Under the pieces are notes generated by a model that was given only the letters and a program-made list of their open reading frames with translations, had not been told where the DNA came from and did no database searches. From assembly GCA_022695795.1 (NCBI GenBank), contig MU404139.1:124001-188000 (forward strand): a DNA stretch of 64,000 bases. Reading direction: 5' to 3'. The position numbers were made by a program, and so were the translations under genes. This DNA comes from Biscogniauxia marginata. Lineage: Eukaryota > Ascomycota > Sordariomycetes > Xylariales > Xylariaceae. Positions within the stretch are counted from its first letter, which is position 1. Every line of letters begins with the position of its first letter. Shown here piece by piece: positions 23,849-35,154 of this stretch.

Positions 23849-25349
23849 TCAGTCAAGTATACCAGACGAGTCAAGCGCCCTGCTTCCAAAACCTCCATCG
23901 GTCCAATCGCAAGACGATGATACTCCGCGGTACCGACAATGGCTGTTCGAGATATGGGTCCTATCGAAGGCTGCCATTCCCGTGATATTGGCATACACAC
24001 TCCAGAATAGTCTACAGACTATCTCGGTATTGATCGTGGGCCGGCTTTCCCCAGAGGCGCTCGCCACGGCGGCCTTCTCGTACATGTTTGCCATGGCGAC
24101 GGCCTGGCTGGTCGCGCTGGGTGGCACAACTGCGCTCGACACACTTGCATCTAGCAGCTTTACCGGGTCACAAAATAAGCACGACTTGGGCGTCTTGTTG
24201 CAACGCGGCATCTTGGTGCTCACATTCCTATACGCTATCGTTGCTGTGATATGGGGGTTCTCCGAACCAATTTTCCGAGCGCTTGGGCAAGAGGAGTTCA
24301 TCTGCGTCCAGAGTTCCAAGTTCCTGCATATCCTGATTCCGGGTGGGCTAGGATATGTATGGTTTGAAGCGATGAAGAAGTACTTGCAAGCGCAAGAGAT
24401 ATACCGGCCCGGCACTTATGTTCTCGTGATTACCTCACCACTTAATGCGTTTCTCAACTGGCTATTCGTCCACAAATTGGGTATTGGCTTGTATGGTGCA
24501 CCAATTGCCACGGGCATATCATACTGGATTTCGTTCCTTCTTCTTGTTGCCTACGCAGCATTCGTCCGTGGCCACGAATGCTGGGGCGGCCTTGCGCCTC
24601 GTCGAGCATTGTCACACCTCTGGCCTTTTACCCGCCTTGCATTGCTTGGGTTTGTCCACGTTGGCACGGAATGGTGGGCCTTCGAGATCGTGGCTCTAGC
24701 CGCGGGTCGACTTGGTACCATCCCTCTCGCCGCACAATCTGTCATCATGACTGCTGATCAGGTTATCAACACGGTACCCTTCGGTCTGGGCGTTGCTGCT
24801 TCAGCTCGTATCGGCAACCTCCTCGGAGCGCAAAAAGCACGAGAGGCCGAGCGTGCGGCTCACTGCGCGGCGATTCTATCGGCAGTGCTCGGTGCTAGCA
24901 TCCTTGCGATATTGATGGGTACCAAGGACGTCTTCGGCCGAATCTTCAACGATGACGAGCGCGTCGTCCGTCTCGTGGCAGAGGTGATGCCGTTCGTGGC
25001 GCTGTTCCAGATTGCGGACGGGCTGAACGGTAGTTGCGGAGGCGTCCTAAGGGGCATGGGACGCCAGTGGGTCGGGGCATTGGTGAATCTGATAAGCTAC
25101 TACGGCGGCGCATTGCCTATGGGCATCTACCTCGCATTCCATGGTTGGGGACTCCAGGGTCTATGGTTCGGGAATTGCGTTGCCCTATACATCGTTGGCA
25201 TCCTCGAATGGGTGATTGTTGGCCTAAGCAATTGGCATAAAGAAACCCAAAGAGCTCTGGACAGGCTTGAGGCCGGCGGTATCGGCGGGGTTGACGATGC
25301 CGATGTGAGTCCCGGAGAAGGAATCAACTCAACGCGGGGTCAGGTTTGA
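23805..25349 (+). CDS. MATE-family multidrug/toxin efflux transporter
   Basis: Intronless, 514 aa. After a Ser/Thr-rich cytosolic N-terminus of about 45 residues there are twelve predicted membrane helices in two similar halves, as in the MATE family (related to yeast Erc1 and plant DTX proteins), which export cationic or phenolic compounds by proton or sodium antiport. Supporting features are the first-helix region AAIPVILAYTLQNSLQTISV, the AFSYMFAMATAWLVALG segment, and the second-half start GAQKAREAER with PFGLGVAASARIGNLLGA, the usual position of the conserved SxRxGN stretch. Length is normal for a fungal MATE. The ATG at 23805 is the first in frame. No cluster partner is adjacent, so the substrate cannot be inferred. 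The C-terminal 40 residues are acidic and cytosolic. Confidence 0.92.
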   Translation: MADTPSSTTLTPTTDQSSIPDESSALLPKPPSVQSQDDDTPRYRQWLFEIWVLSKAAIPVILAYTLQNSLQTISVLIVGRLSPEALATAAFSYMFAMATAWLVALGGTTALDTLASSSFTGSQNKHDLGVLLQRGILVLTFLYAIVAVIWGFSEPIFRALGQEEFICVQSSKFLHILIPGGLGYVWFEAMKKYLQAQEIYRPGTYVLVITSPLNAFLNWLFVHKLGIGLYGAPIATGISYWISFLLLVAYAAFVRGHECWGGLAPRRALSHLWPFTRLALLGFVHVGTEWWAFEIVALAAGRLGTIPLAAQSVIMTADQVINTVPFGLGVAASARIGNLLGAQKAREAERAAHCAAILSAVLGASILAILMGTKDVFGRIFNDDERVVRLVAEVMPFVALFQIADGLNGSCGGVLRGMGRQWVGALVNLISYYGGALPMGIYLAFHGWGLQGLWFGNCVALYIVGILEWVIVGLSNWHKETQRALDRLEAGGIGGVDDADVSPGEGINSTRGQV

Positions 25350-27090
25350 GACACGGAGTGAATGGAGTCGAAGCGGACAGGATTCGGCCAGGATCATTAC
25401 TTGCCTGGCAGGGCTCTAGGGCTGTAACTTGGAATCTATTCAGTTTCCGTAGCCGGGTTGTATGTACGGACGGACGAGTTCCTAGGTTGGAGTACTATAG
25501 AGGCGCTATGCATCGCAGATCCTTTGTCCATGTTTATATGTATATATCAGGAGCCTTATATAGCACCAAAAACCGGATTTTTGAGTCGAGGGTCTTATCA
25601 GCTGCCGGTTTCCTAGGTTGCGACTGTTTTTGCTAGTAGTTTGTTGTTTACTCGACCTTCTTCCGGCGAATCAGCCATGGGTAATTTGACCTTTGTTGGT
25701 CGTTCGCGAAAGACAAGTTCAGCCAAGGGGAATTAGTCGGTAGTATGCGTTCTGTATCCCACAAATGGCACAACCAAGTACGCGTACTAGCAACATAACT
25801 AGAGAGGGCTTGGTTGCAGTGTATAGAATAGTAGAGACGCGTAGGTTTAAGTGGCTATGTGTGGTCAGAGGATGAGTTGGTTTCAAGAAGCAGCTTGCGC
25901 GGCGGCTTAGGCGACAAATCGATGTCTTTTATTTCTTGGTAGATGTCGCGACTCGCAATCTGTGGCTAGGGCGGCTAGGGCCTCCTTCCATAATGTTTCG
26001 TAGGGCGGTTGCTGGGTCAAAGCTGGGAGTAACAGGCCAATCGCTGGTGTGCATCCCCCACCACCTACACAGCGATCTCACGCAGTGACTGCCGGTAATC
26101 CCTGCAGGGGTTCACCTAGTGGATACAGAATATGCGTGCTGCGTCGGTGGCCAGTCAACCATGAGCCACCCTCGAGATTCGCAAGTTTGCCGCCATTGAT
26201 CGTTGAACCATGAGTAGAAATCTTATTAAATGGGGGGAGTATGGAAATGCGGACAACCAGATCTTATGTGTCAGTGTTGAATAACTCTTCATATACTGCT
26301 GTGAAAAGTTGTTGATTTTGCTTTCTCGAGATATATACCTACATATACTTCGGTTATAAACAAGAGAAGCGCAGTGCTGTAAGTCTCGGTACCTGACAGA
26401 TTACTACTACTTGTAGATCGACTAATCAAAATCTACCTAGTCTGATTCGCTGCACGCAAGGCCCAAACAAGAAGCAAGTGAGGTCATAGCTTCTCATTCC
26501 ACAAGTTGCAACTTCGCAAAAAGCCGCCGACCACCAGCGGAAACGGGAAGCAATCGGCGCAAAGAAAGAAAGAAAGAAAGAAAGAAGGACTCATCAACCC
26601 TTCGCCCTCGCTACCTTGCCTAAAAATATTCCTCCATCTGCTTTTCCTCTCTCGACCACGCCATCACATCACATCACCTACAAGCTAATCTCATCGTCAT
26701 TGTTCTCGCGTGAACAATACAATTCAATACCACCTCGACGACCATAAAATCTTACCATTCGGTATCTCTCGAGTTCCATCATCTTCTTCCTTCTCCAATC
26801 CTCCACTTTGTTCGCGAACAACAACGAAGAACGCTTGTCAACAACCAACCAACCAACCAACAAATCGCCGAACCAATAATTCGAACGACCAAAGATCCGC
26901 AGTTCCGGTCATCGCCAAGCTCTGACGACTTTGGTAACGCGATCCGTCCCACGATCCGATCTGCTACTCCACTCCAAGCTCGAGACCTCAACCACCACGC
27001 CGGGTAGCTAGCTTGTAGCATACCGTTACAAGATCCCTCCTCGCCTCGTACGTACCCAGCAGGCGACGGGCCAGCTCGTCGATCGCGAAA
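25350..27090. other. Intergenic plus long 5' leader of the Nce102-type gene
   Basis: No gene in 25350-26460. From about 26500 to 27090 the sequence is C/T-rich with CAACCAAC and TTCTTCC tracts, typical of the long 5' UTR of a highly expressed fungal gene. The AAAG microsatellite lies at its start. Confidence 0.5.
26561..26586 (+). repeat. AAAG tetranucleotide microsatellite
   Basis: Six and a half copies of AAAG in the leader region of the downstream gene. Length is likely to vary between strains. Confidence 0.9.
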
Positions 27091-27726
27091 ATGCTCAGCA
27101 TGCAGGCGGAAATGCTCAATTCCATCCTGCGCATAGTGCAGATCCTGCTCGTCCTACTGTCGACCGCTCTCATCGGCAATGTCATTGCGACCAACAAGGA
27201 CGCCGCGCCCTCGGCCACATCTGCCATCAACTTCTCTATGTTCGTATGCGTACTAGCCTGGATCGCTTCCCTCTACAGCTTCATCGCACACTTTGTTGCC
27301 GTCATCGCCGTACCCTTAGCCGCTCTGATTCTCGACGCCGCCGCTACGCTCTTCACTTTTATCGGCTCCGTCGTGTTGTCCGCGAAGCTGACTGCGGTCA
27401 ATTGCGGAAATTTCGTATGTGGCGCCCTTCCTATCTATCCAGAGTGAAACATATCTACCTAACTAGCCTACTCTCTGCGTATTCTTATTGCATTATTCGT
27501 AACTAACGTGGTGTTACTTATTTAACAGGGTGACGACAAGCTTAGCGACTGGATCGCCTTTGGCTCCGGCAACGACGAGAAGCGCTGCCGCGAGATCCAG
27601 GCCAGCATCGTCTTCATGTGGTTCCTGTTCGCCGCGTTTGCCGCGACTCTCTTCTTCACCTTCCGCGAGTTCCGGCGCGGCGGCGGTTCCATCGGTGGCC
27701 CTAGCATGTCCCAGATCGGCGTGTAG
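27091..27726 (+). CDS. Nce102/Nce2-type MARVEL-domain membrane protein
   Basis: Two exons (27091-27414 and 27529-27726; intron 114 nt, GTATGT..AACAG) give 173 aa, the same length as yeast Nce102. Four membrane helices: residues about 9-30 (ILRIVQILLVLLSTALIG), 45-65, 73-98 and 140-160. The last residues, GGPSMSQIGV, resemble the Nce102 C-terminus. The yeast protein organises the eisosome/MCC domain of the plasma membrane and affects unconventional export and sphingolipid sensing; I infer the same location here. First ATG of three close ones (27091, 27100, 27112) chosen. The long C/T-rich leader suggests strong expression. Confidence 0.88.
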
Positions 27727-28515
27727 AGCAGTGAGGGAACCGAGGATACGGACGGGTCGTCGGTCCGGCTACGCCTTTTTACACGAGGCCGCGACTACAG
27801 CAATAGTTGGGATAAATCATGAATTTTTTTTGTGATGACGATGATGACATTGACGCTGTTAATATCGGGGGCGTAATTCTTGGGGAGGTGGGAGGACCCG
27901 GGTGGATTCGACTCTACGTGCTGGTAACGAATGATGTATAGAATATGCCGGAGCCGGAGGCGTGGGCGAAGGAGGCGTGACTTGGCGTTTAGACGGACTT
28001 TGGTATGTCCGGGTCTTGACAGGTTTTGCAAGTTACGATGACGCTTGGGTTTGTGTCCGTCGTAGGATGAGCAGACGCGCACGCGCATGGCCCTTTCTAT
28101 TACCTTTTCCTTGGAGGGCCGGAATGAGATACCACTTCGATTCGCGACATAGACTCGTATAAGAAAGCAGTCTAGAGGACGTCATCTGTCTGTCTGGGTT
28201 AATCATGTATGTAGTTAATACATCGGTGTCATACTCTTAAAGTATCGCCAATACGATTCTTCGATTACAAGACATCGGGTTAGCAAGATCTCGTTCTTAA
28301 TTACACACATGGCAGTATCATACTATCACAATCTCGGGCTCCCTTTATTTATAGCCTTCAATGATCTTCAAATGGAGAGACCAGAGTGTCGTAGAAGCAG
28401 AAATAGTGCCCGTGAAAGAGCTTGCCCACTCTGATGTGACAACTGTACCTAAGTTATGGAATTGTATAGGCACCTGTCTGATCGTCATATTCGTCTAGGT
28501 ACTATATTTCAATGA
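27727..28515. other. 3' flank, no gene recognised
   Basis: 3' UTR and intergenic sequence after the Nce102-type gene. Short frames at 27795-28162 are featureless. Confidence 0.45.
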
Positions 28516-29367
28516 AAATGCCATGGACACCATCAGATATATCCTTGTCATGGTGGAACTAATCATTATCACGACTATATAGACCCGTTGCACAACCAAG
28601 TCCATCCGTTTCATAATGAAATCCACTTAGACTATAATGGGTTTCAACCGACAAACCAAGGAGAACATGACCACCAACCGATAGTATCAGGCTCGAGTGC
28701 AAACATAGCAGCTGGCAGTTTAGTAGTTAGGCTGCTGGGCGGTTTAACTGGCGCGGGACTTGATACGACCACTGAGGGTGACGATCCAGCTCAGGGTCCG
28801 CCTAGTGATTACATTCAGGCTGGCACTGTAAAAGACCCAGGGTTATCTGGGGAGAGCGAAATTAGCAGCTCTAGTGAAACAGAATAAAGCGACGAAGAGG
28901 AATCCGACGGGGACTCAGAAGCTGGCTCAGACTATTATAATCAGAATGGGCAGCAATATGTTGAGCAGGACCATTTATCTTATTTTGACCACGAGCAACC
29001 CCATGATGGATACAGCAACGAGGATGACAGTGATGAGAATGATGATTCAGGCGAGGTCAACGGAAGCAACCAAGAGATAGAAGGCCCTAGGTACGACTAT
29101 TTTAACGATCGTGGACAGCTCTACAGCGAGGACAGTGCTATTGAACACAGTAGCGAGGATGATGGTTCAGCTAATTCCAATGAGGGCGAGGAAGACGAGG
29201 ATAAGGAAGGAGATGAGGAAGGAGATGAGGAAGGAGATGAGGAAGGAGATGAGGAAGGAGATGAGGAAGGAGATGAGGAAGGAGATGAGGAAGGAGATGA
29301 GGAAAACGATGGTGACTATGGAGCTGGTGTAGGTGACTATGGCAGTGACGCGCATAATTACTATTGA
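28516..29367 (+). pseudogene. Acidic repeat-tailed protein, one in-frame stop
   Basis: One frame remains coding-like from 28516 to the TGA at 29365-29367 but has a TAA at 28885-28887, between SSSETE and SDEEESDGDSEAGS. Before the stop the protein is His/Asn/Gly-rich (HNEIHLDYNGFQ) with a hydrophobic stretch near IAAGSLVVRLLGG; after it, Asp/Glu-rich with tyrosines (DYFNDRGQLYSEDS), then eight GDEE repeats and a GDYGAGVGDYGSDAHNYY tail. The exact continuation of composition and frame argues for a recent nonsense change. No ATG lies in frame near the 5' end, so an upstream exon may be missing. Function unknown; the acidic tail resembles those of histone- or RNA-binding proteins, but this is only compositional. 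Confidence 0.5.
29209..29304 (+). repeat. Eight perfect 12-bp tandem repeats (GGAGATGAGGAA)
   Basis: Exact array of eight copies, in frame, encoding GDEE eight times. Perfect identity implies recent expansion by slippage; copy number is likely polymorphic. Confidence 0.97.
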
Positions 29368-30222
29368 CAGTACCCGGCTTCTTGGAATTATGCTAGTTAA
29401 TCTCATTGACAGCTAGCAAGAATATGTGACTGCCTTACAAGTTTTATAATTAACCCCCAGTGTTTAACGTATTACGATGGCGTATAAAATGATTAAATAA
29501 GTACTTTAAAGGAAATAAAGTTAATATATTATAAGGTAAGTAATATAAGAATTTTATTTATTTTCATTTTTATATCACTAGTTTATATATTATTTAAACG
29601 TAGGTAAATATTCAATAAACTTATAAAGTTTTAATTAAATTATTTCAAGACATTAAAACAGGTGTTAAGGGGGTAGTTATCAGGTATAAGTACAAGGCAT
29701 CTCGTAGCTGTCATGTATATAATGGACAGGTCCTCCCACACCCTTCAGATAGCTCTTCACCTACCTATCTTCAGGCTATCTCTGGTCATTGTGTGACCTA
29801 TCTGAATGAAGCAAGATAGTTAAGAAAGGGGAGAGAGAAGGGTGTGTGCAAGACTTCTAACGCGTCGAACAACAAATAAAAAGGACACTGAGTTACTTGA
29901 GGGGTGGGCAAGCTCTATCCAAAACAAATCTTGATACTGAAATAAACTTCGAGTGATACCTTTGTCTAAGTAGCCCAGCTCATCAAAAATACAGACGTTC
30001 CACGCCATCTTTATACTGGACGATGAATAGGTACTTTCCACAAACAAATCCGAGCAAACTGAGATGCTCAAGTTAGTTGTTACCGGGATCACCCCAGCGT
30101 ATACAGTCCTTTACGGCCTACTATATATACCTATATATGGGTCACTCCCATTTAGGTTAGACCAATACACTTCATGGTATTCGCATATCTTCGTCCCGCC
30201 TCAATACAAATGTCCGATAGCA
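29368..30222. other. Intergenic with an AT-rich block at about 29440-29690
   Basis: The block at 29440-29690 is nearly all A/T and has TATTTA/TTTAAA-rich texture like the RIP-degraded repeats elsewhere, but no end or coding motif survives. The remainder has no gene I can support (an open frame at 29820-30092 is featureless). Confidence 0.5.
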
Positions 30223-30960
30223 TCATCGTCTCCAATATCTCGCTATATTTTCCGCAGATATAAGGGGTAAGTCGAGAACGGCCTCGCTGCTCGTCCCTCC
30301 CTCCTGCGACTCTTTACCATCGAGGCACTGCTCGGCGACATAACCGGTGACTGCGCCGTTGGTCCTGGTCCACGGATTCGCAACGACGAGATCTTGCCAC
30401 TTGGGGACAACGCCGGTAGCAGCGCCGCTGATCCCCCCGTTCCGCGATTCTATAAAGTCCAGGCACTGCTTGGCGGCGCGGAGGCAGGCGGCGCAGGCCC
30501 GCCGCGAGCGGTTGTTCTCGTACGTGACGATGGCGACGGCCCTAGCGAGAGCGGCCCTGTCTGTACTGGAGATCTCGCAAAAGCCCGTGGGGTGGGACGC
30601 GCCAGACATCACGTAGCTGCTCGGCAGAGACGGCAAGGGCGTCTCCGGGACGTGGCGGTCGCTGCCAGTCGGCCCCGTCCACCCGGGCTTTGGTGCTGCC
30701 ACCCGCTCTGTGGGACGGAGGCGGGCGGCCGTCACCACGACATCCTTGCAGAAATTACAGGCGATATCTGTGGGAGCGTCCTTGCCTTCGTGCCAGACCC
30801 AGCACGTTGCCGGGTAGTCCCGGTCAATGTGTCCGGTTTTCATCGTACATTTCGCGTTTGATTCGCAGTCGAACATGTCGATTCCGATGATGTCCTTTAG
30901 GATCGAGTTTTCAAATTCGCATTCCTCCTCTTCCGGCGCAAACGTCGTTGCTACTGTCAT
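30223..30960 (-). CDS. Hypothetical cysteine-containing protein (245 aa)
   Basis: Single-exon frame with clean ends and GC-rich codon use unlike its surroundings. Cysteines cluster: CNFC at about residues 69-72, and CAACLRAAKQC in the second half, a spacing seen in small fungal zinc-binding or lineage-specific proteins. N-terminal 15 residues are acidic. No signal peptide or membrane segment. Not recognised; it could be an orphan or a fragment of an element-borne protein. The start MTVATTFAPEEEE is the first ATG. Confidence 0.5.
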   Translation of the reverse strand: MTVATTFAPEEEECEFENSILKDIIGIDMFDCESNAKCTMKTGHIDRDYPATCWVWHEGKDAPTDIACNFCKDVVVTAARLRPTERVAAPKPGWTGPTGSDRHVPETPLPSLPSSYVMSGASHPTGFCEISSTDRAALARAVAIVTYENNRSRRACAACLRAAKQCLDFIESRNGGISGAATGVVPKWQDLVVANPWTRTNGAVTGYVAEQCLDGKESQEGGTSSEAVLDLPLISAENIARYWRR

Positions 30961-32172
30961 TTTTATTGTCGAGACTGCTTAATAGATGATGAAGTCCTGT
31001 TTTTCTGTCACGCGCTATATGGCGAGTCTCCCTCCTTTATCTTCTAGGCTCTCTTGTGTCGAGCTGGCTAAGTCGACAGAAGGCTAATATGATGACCGGC
31101 CGGAGTGTACGAGATGGGCGCTCGTTTCGTTTAGAGATATAACACTCTGATGACAATAAAAAAGATGAGATGGTAATTTGTGAGAGATAGGTTGAAATCA
31201 GGATAATCGATTCTCTCGATACTCGGTCCCTACCCTATGGCACAGCTCGCGTCACCTCGCGTGACCTCGTGTGGCTGTGGCCGCTTGGTTCGTAGTCCTG
31301 CATGCACAATATTAAATTGAAATGCATGAAAACCATTTTCACTTATTTTCGCATCATGTGATGCTTCCTTTCAGTAATCACAAGTCTGTGTTATTAGTAC
31401 GTTGACTAATAATGGTGAAGCAGAAATGGCGAATCAAATAGCAAATAGTTTCGATGAGAAGCCTACATTCGAAATGCCGATATAGATGAATAGTGCCAAA
31501 GCTCGTACAACTGATAGGTGCCTTTATTCTCGACGTCTCATCCCTGCACTGTTGGTCTTTGACGAGCCAACAGTTATGCAGTGAACCTGCAAATTTGTCT
31601 GGGATTCAGTAAGGTTCTTAATATATCGGATCGGATCACTAAACCAGTCATCCCATGATAGATCCCATGCCAATTTCGTAAAGAAGTAACTGCGAGTACC
31701 TTGTCTCGCCAATCTCTTTGGTGAGAGCTTGCAAGGGAAGAAATTTTTTACACTTCCCAGTCTTGTGTAATGTACCATAGGTAGTTCAATGAAGACGGAA
31801 CCTGAGTTAGTACCGCACGCAATAAGAAGCGATGATATATGCACGAGTGGCAAACTAACTATACGGCATCGTCAAACATCTCTACAGGTATGTCTTAATT
31901 TTATTAATACATACACGTGGATCATAGAACTCAAAGAGCGAAGCGATACCTAGAGATACTCATCAATTAGCATCAGCTATCTTGGGGCTTTGGGAGCTTT
32001 TTCTATGTACGTCTATTTCTACACAAAGGTGGCGACCACTGCGGGATCTGTCCTCGCATGGGAAGTATTAGATGCAATACTGTACAGAGGGATAGTTCGT
32101 GCATCCTCAAGTCTACAATCCGACCAAATTCTTCAAGAACCCACATTGTATGAGATGAGGTACTAGCTCGGT
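30961..32172. other. Intergenic, no supported gene
   Basis: A minus-strand frame at 31524-31853 (109 codons, containing FTKLAWDLSWDDWFSDP) has some coding character but no recognisable family or splice context. Nothing else seen. Confidence 0.4.
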
Positions 32173-33929
32173 TCATTCTACGTTCGCTACGGTCGAGACA
32201 GAAACGACCGTCTCAGCGTCACTATCAGTCGGTCCACGATATTCCGCAATAGGCAAACTCTGCTGACCGAGTTGGAACTGCGCATCTACGCCCGTAACCT
32301 TGTAAAAATCTCTCATTTTTTGCTCGTAGAGTTCGATGAGCTTTACGGCCCGCACGGGCGGCTTGTCGCCGTCAAATCGTCGTAGTTCGTCTTCCGTGAG
32401 CCACATTTCCTTCATCGCGGTAACCTCCTCCCATGTCCTCGTGACCTTGACGCCGCCGTTGAAAAGACGGAAGAATCTGCAAAACCCTAGGCCCTTGGTT
32501 ATGGCCAGCTCTTCGTCACACGTTCGCTTCGCTATGGCGACCAGGGCGTCGTGGGCCGCCTGGTACGTCGCGTCTGGCTGCCTGATGAAGCGCAGGAACG
32601 AGATGTGGTTTTGCATCACCCAGCTCATTGCTTCGTTGACCATCTTAATCATGAGCTTACGACGGAGTTGGCGGACAGCCACTGGAGGCGAGTACGGGCC
32701 CTCCGTGCGCCTGAATCCCCGGCACGTATTACCAATAAGCTCGGTTTCGTGGATGATTTGATGGCATCGGACTTGTGAGTAGTCCCGCCAAAGGGCCATC
32801 GGTTCACGCCAGCCGAACTGCAAGCCCGTGACGTCAATAACGATCTCGTGTCCCGTCTTCAAGGTCGCGACGAAGACTCCATGCCTCTCTAGCATGTTGT
32901 AGACCGGAGTATATCCTCTACCTACACTGAGTGGGATCGTATTCGCGTAGCCAAAAGCGGCATTCTTGGGCCGGAAATAGACCTCTCTGATTTTGTCGCA
33001 CTGTTGTGCTAGTAGCTGTCAATATATATAAATCCCACTATGCGTTTCCAATGAAACTTACTGAGAAGGAACATCTTGAGAAAGCTTCTGCCGGCCGACG
33101 TTGCCTGAGTGTGATGAGGGCCACGGATGTCATATAGAGCGGCCATGGCATGGTCCGGATTGTCAAAGCGGTCTCGCTCGAATGGGACAATCATAGAATC
33201 TCCGCGAAGGATGCGATCAAACTTGCCATCTTGAACGACGCGTACAAGCCCATCATGCAGAGTGATATAATCGATCGGTCCGTTGATATACGTTGCCTCG
33301 GCAAGTGTGGTGAAAAGATCTCGTATGACGCAGGCAGCCCGGTAGAATCGCTTCAATTGCTGGCACACTTCCCTGTGATAACACCAATGAGCTGCCTGGC
33401 AGCCAACGCTGCAGTAGAAGGTGACGACGATAGGGTGGTCATTCTCCGTAACAAGGCACTTGGTGCATTTTAGTGAAGCCGACCTGGAGCCGCACTTGGC
33501 ACATTGCTTGTTGTTGGTAAAATGCTCATACAGATAGTTGCATTGGTCCTGGTTTTCACTATACTTACGAGGATGGCCCTTAAGGTCTGGACGCTCACCA
33601 TCCCGCCGGCCCTGGATAATCCAATTGAGCAAAGCTAAGTATCGATCCCTGGGTCTACTGTTCGAGGCGATGGAACTTGGGGTCTGCTCAATAACGAATG
33701 GGGCCAAACACATCTTGAGGCCATACTCAATATCGTTTCCGGGATAAACATCGACCTGCTCAGCAAGCCTCCACACACATAAGGAGAGCGGATCAACGGG
33801 CTCTTCCTTTTGGGTCTCGGTAAACCTCTTTAAGGCTGATGCAACTTTTTCTTTGCGGAGCTGGTCATCGAGTACGTGGTCCTCGTGGGGACTAGGAAGA
33901 TCGGAGAAGAGGATGTCAATAGGTTCCAT
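32173..33929 (-). CDS. MYND-type zinc finger protein (567 aa)
   Basis: Two exons (33929-33062 and 33008-32173; intron 53 nt, GTAAGT..ACTAG) join in phase to 567 aa. A MYND finger lies at about residues 147-195: CAKC, CTKC, then FYCSVGCQAAHWCYHREVC, so all eight ligands are present. The loop between CTKC and the YC is 13 residues (canonical about 4), a small insertion. MYND fingers bind proline-rich peptides. The long helical C-terminal region has no domain I can name; similar whole proteins are common in filamentous fungi without known function. No SET domain motifs are seen. Start at MEPIDILFSDLP, the first in-frame ATG. Probably intact. Confidence 0.82.
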
Positions 33930-35154
33930 CCTCGGTGGTTTCCTGGACAAGTTCTTGTGTAGGTTCCTGGCACATTGATGTAAGCAGTGGCGAGTGTAAG
34001 ATTAATGCTCTTCCTACTTGTGTTTAGTAAAAGCATTGCTTGATCTCCACATAAATGAAATTCACTAGGTGCCTTCAAGTGCAATTAGGGAGCGGGACCA
34101 AAGAAGAATGGAGAAAAATATGTCAATTAACCGAGAATACATACATACCTATTAAGACTGCCGTGGAGAGACAAGTGACTCGAAGGTCCTTAGTTCCAGG
34201 GGGCTTGGCTCCAACTGGTTGCTGTTGCATTAAAGCACCGATCACGACGGACAAGGGATGTACCGTAGGAAATAGTGCAGGTCCTAAGGATTGTAGCAGT
34301 ATGAGTGTGTTCGGTGCAAGGTGAGTCTGCAGTGACAAGGAAGCTTGAGAGAGGGAATGGGGTGATGGAAGAAATGTTATTAAGGTTGGACAACGTGGGA
34401 GACGGGAAAACATATTAGAAATTTACCAAGGTATAAATTTACGAAGGCCAGAAGGAGGCAAGAGTCTTCTGAGAAGCTTATACGAAATTCAGGTTAATAA
34501 ATGAGGGCAAGTAAATATTGTCCTAGGTAGCTTGCCCGGGGTAAGTACAGTTAATTACAGCAGCTGTAGCTATTGTATTCAAGTCTTTTGTGCTCTGAAA
34601 ACATACCTGGAAAATCACAAACGGATGTGTTGACACTCAGATCGCCGAGTGTATACTTCGATCATGTACCAATATAAAAACCATGTAGCTTAGGTAGGCA
34701 GTTCATTGTGCGGTTACATGTCAAGGGTCAAATGAATAACGGAGACTGTGACAGTGACGATAAATCATTAATAGTAAAACGAGTTACACTATAAATATAT
34801 GAAAACTGACATTATAAGACATTATTTATTAACTTTAAACTTTTAACATATAAAAACTTATAAGTTATTTTAATATATATAAAAAGAATTATTTATATTA
34901 TAAATAAAAAGGAAATTATATAAAAAAGTTTTAAATAAATATTTAAAAAATATTATTAAGTTTTATATATATTTATTTATTTAAATGTTTAACGTAACTA
35001 TAATTAAAGCTATTATAAAAAACTAAAAAAGGAAAGTTTATTTATAAATAAAAACCCTCTTCGTAATAAAGAAACATAAAAATCAATGGCCATAGGGAAA
35101 GGCGAAAAGAGAGAGGGGACAGGAAAGAAAAGGAGATACTATCATACTAGTAAT
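33930..35154. other. Intergenic with RIP-like AT island at 34740-35080
   Basis: 34740-35080 is almost pure A/T and sharply bounded, like the degraded elements at 48-64 kb, with no surviving LTR end or coding motif. The remainder (33930-34739) carries the MYND promoter side and short featureless frames. Confidence 0.55.

Noticed and set aside
29167..29406. Minus-strand frame with repeated FLIS
   Set aside because: It is the complement of the GDEE repeat array; repeats keep all frames open.
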